NCBI GenBank assembly: GCA_045601325.1
Contig: JAZRZI010000037.1
Coordinates: 1-18,969, forward strand
Length of the DNA stretch: 18,969 bases
Direction of reading: 5' to 3'
Origin: JAZRZI01 sp045601325
GTDB taxonomy: Bacteria > Bacillota_I > Bacilli_A > RFN20 > CAG-826
Shown here in pieces: positions 17,486-18,969 of this stretch (position 1 is the first letter of the stretch; the number at the start of each line of letters is the position of its first letter). The notes under the pieces were generated by a model. That model ran no database searches. It was not told the origin of the DNA and worked only from the letters and a program-made list of their open reading frames with translations. A program made the position numbers and the translations under genes.

Positions 17486-18733
17486 TTACTTATTTAAGCT
17501 TTTTTTACGTGAAAATACAACTGCAACGCATGAAACAATAGCTAAAATTGCTAGCGGAATTGCTGGTGAGCTATCCCCTGTTTGGGCTGTGGCATTGACG
17601 TCTTCGCCAGGTGTTGGAGTTGGCTCTGGAGGTGTTGGACCAGGTTGTGGAGCCTCTTCGTAAATAGGTACAACGTCTAGCTTATCTCCTTCATATAAAG
17701 TGAACGTTTGACCAGGCTCTATATATTCCTCTGCATTATTTCCTCTGTCTAGCTTTCATTTAGTCAAAGAATATCCTTCTTCGCCTATAGGCCTTAAGAA
17801 CATGGTTTGTATCACTGGTTCTTGTGTTGCAGAATATTTTAAGGCACCATCAAGTTCAACAATTCAATCACCTTTAACAGAAATATCTGTTTGAAAATAA
17901 AAAGTTTCGTTTTGAAACTTAATATCTTGCATAACTACTTCTCCCATTGTTACCTTAACCTCAATCTCAAAGGTCTTATGATGTTCTCCAAGATTGAGAA
18001 GCATGTCCGCTTCTTCTATAAGTGGCAGGGCTAATCCCGCTGTACCAATATGCTCTGTATTATAGTTCTTTTCAGTAACTGGTGTTATTGAATTAGCATA
18101 ACCCTCATGGCCAGCAATTAAAATACCAGTTGCTTGTGAGGCTTCTAAATCTTTAAATTCACAGTTTCCATCTGCCCGTGCAGTTTCTAAGATATAAGTT
18201 TCAGTATCGGGATAATATAACTTGACTCATGCGCCTGCTATTCCTCTAGAATCACATCGTACATTAACCTTAAGATTATATGGTTTTGTATCTTTCTTGT
18301 AGTTAAGTACAAAGTCGGTATCTTCCGTAATTGTAGTAGTGCTTGTTGAGCATTTATCAAATACATAACCTAACGGTGTTGTCATAGTAAATAAATAAGT
18401 GTGACTACTATCTTTAACGGTAATTAAGTAGTTATACCTTTGAAGAGAATAAGTCACACTAGCACCTTTATCGACATCAAGCTTATCTCCCAATTTGTAA
18501 TCAACAGACTTCTTATTGTCTGTTAATGTATATTGTGGTGTTACGCCGCTTGCTAAACCACTAGCGCTAAACGAAATTTTTTGTGTCTCAGCGTTAGCTT
18601 GTTCGACTGTGCCTTCCTCGCTGTCTGTTGCAAAAGCGTTGTTCGCAAGTAGCGCTCATGCAGTTGCCACACAGAACAAAACAGCCAAAATTTCTAAAAT
18701 GTTAGATAACTTAATTTTCTTGATTGATTTCAT
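17486..18733 (-). CDS. Surface protein B: paralogue of surface protein A
   Basis: 415 aa with UGA=Trp, one of them in the signal peptide (TAWALLA). Signal peptide 1-35 with likely cleavage after NNAFA, the same cleavage context as protein A. The body repeats the A layout: KLGDKLDVDKGA, VKDSSHTYLF, TITEDTDFVLNYKKDT, a KPYNLKVNVRCDSRGIAGAWVK-like regulatory repeat segment, then a strand domain. The stalk and anchor (PGPTPPEPTPTPGED, TAQTGDSSPAIP, helix, RKKSLNK) are almost identical to A. AAGGGGGAAT precedes ATG 18733. No convincing terminator lies after its stop, so some read-through into A is possible. Function unknown beyond surface display. Confidence 0.85.
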
Positions 18734-18796
18734 AGATTCCCCCTTACTCTTTGTTTAGTTCAACTTTAGAAATCATTATTAAAAATTTCAAAAATT

Positions 18797-18824
18797 ATTA
18801 TATTCATTTTTTTTTTTTTGTCAA
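18797..18824 (-). promoter_or_regulatory. Poly-A-tract promoter of surface gene B (candidate phase switch)
   Basis: Reverse strand TTGACA (18824-18819), an A run reaching 18807 (13 A including the last base of the -35), TGAA, and TATAAT (18802-18797). Spacer 16 bases, both hexamers consensus. Start codon about 64 bases downstream. Confidence 0.75.
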
Positions 18825-18847
18825 ATATGCGCCGTAAATCACAAAAA

Positions 18848-18969
18848 ATGTCCGCGAAACTACTCGCGTACATCAAATGGTATGTCCGTAAAATAAAGGA
18901 CACTATGGAATAGAACAAGGGTAATCTACCATTTGTAACGCCCAAATTAATTATTGGAAAGGAGGATTA
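18848..18969 (+). promoter_or_regulatory. Structured 5' leader and ribosome binding site of a gene beyond the right edge
   Basis: The window ends with GGAAAGGAGGATTA, a near-perfect ribosome binding site, so a forward gene should start within a few bases. Upstream are ordered stems: 18848-18856/18865-18873 (9 bases, one mismatch), 18875-18882/18927-18934 (AAATGGTA/TACCATTT, perfect) enclosing 18883-18887/18898-18902 (TGTCC/GGACA) and 18903-18906/18910-18913 (CTAT/ATAG), then CCAA/TTGG next to the ribosome binding site. It is not a riboswitch class I recognise. Confidence 0.5.

Noticed and set aside
1..18969. CRISPR array, tRNA, rRNA or insertion sequence
   Set aside because: No regularly spaced repeats, no tRNA cloverleaf, and no transposase frame was seen on either strand under table 4.

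Overview
The window is AT-rich accessory DNA from a bacterium that reads UGA as tryptophan (translation table 4). Under the standard code HsdR, HsdM, HsdS, RloC, the AAA ATPase, RloB, flavodoxin and both surface proteins all look broken. Read with UGA=Trp they are full length, and the UGA codons fall where these families carry Trp (for example HsdM QIW, FW..ARW, NFAW; flavodoxin second W of IWW; HsdR NQWTF and FVAW). Every complete gene called here ends in TAA or TAG. The code suggests Mollicutes or a relative. However, two surface proteins carry signal peptides, Pro-rich stalks and a C-terminal TGD + membrane helix + RKK tail resembling a sortase signal, which a classical wall-less mycoplasma would not be expected to have. 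Lineage is left open.

Layout. 1-2462: start of a reverse-strand gene, then a membrane-anchored DUF4352-like protein, a membrane-anchored GIY-YIG protein, a DUF6508-like protein and an unrecognised 255-aa protein. 2651-2878: DUF2188 protein. 2993-8468 (reverse): one probable operon, relB-relE-hsdM-hsdS-rloC, with a 20-bp palindrome at the relB promoter. 8537-11629 (reverse): hsdR with its own extended -10 promoter. 11854-12859 (reverse): a small membrane protein and a shortened SocA/Panacea antitoxin-like protein. 13056-14961 (reverse): an AAA ATPase + RloB pair (AbiL-like). 15237-15926 (reverse): a zinc-ribbon protein and a flavodoxin. 16021-18733 (reverse): two paralogous surface proteins. 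18848-18969: a structured leader ending in a ribosome binding site for a forward gene beyond the edge.

How it works together. The centre is a defence island: a type I restriction-modification system in one transcription unit with a RelBE-type toxin-antitoxin pair and a candidate anticodon nuclease, next to a second abortive-infection-type pair. The right end is a cell-surface locus. Each surface gene has a 13-14-base poly-A tract inside its promoter, between -35 and -10, giving spacers of 16 and 18 bases. This is the arrangement known to phase-vary the vlp surface lipoproteins of Mycoplasma hyorhinis, and it is the most striking signal here. A short repeated motif, found three times in gaps between genes, varies almost only at what would be third codon positions and is unexplained.
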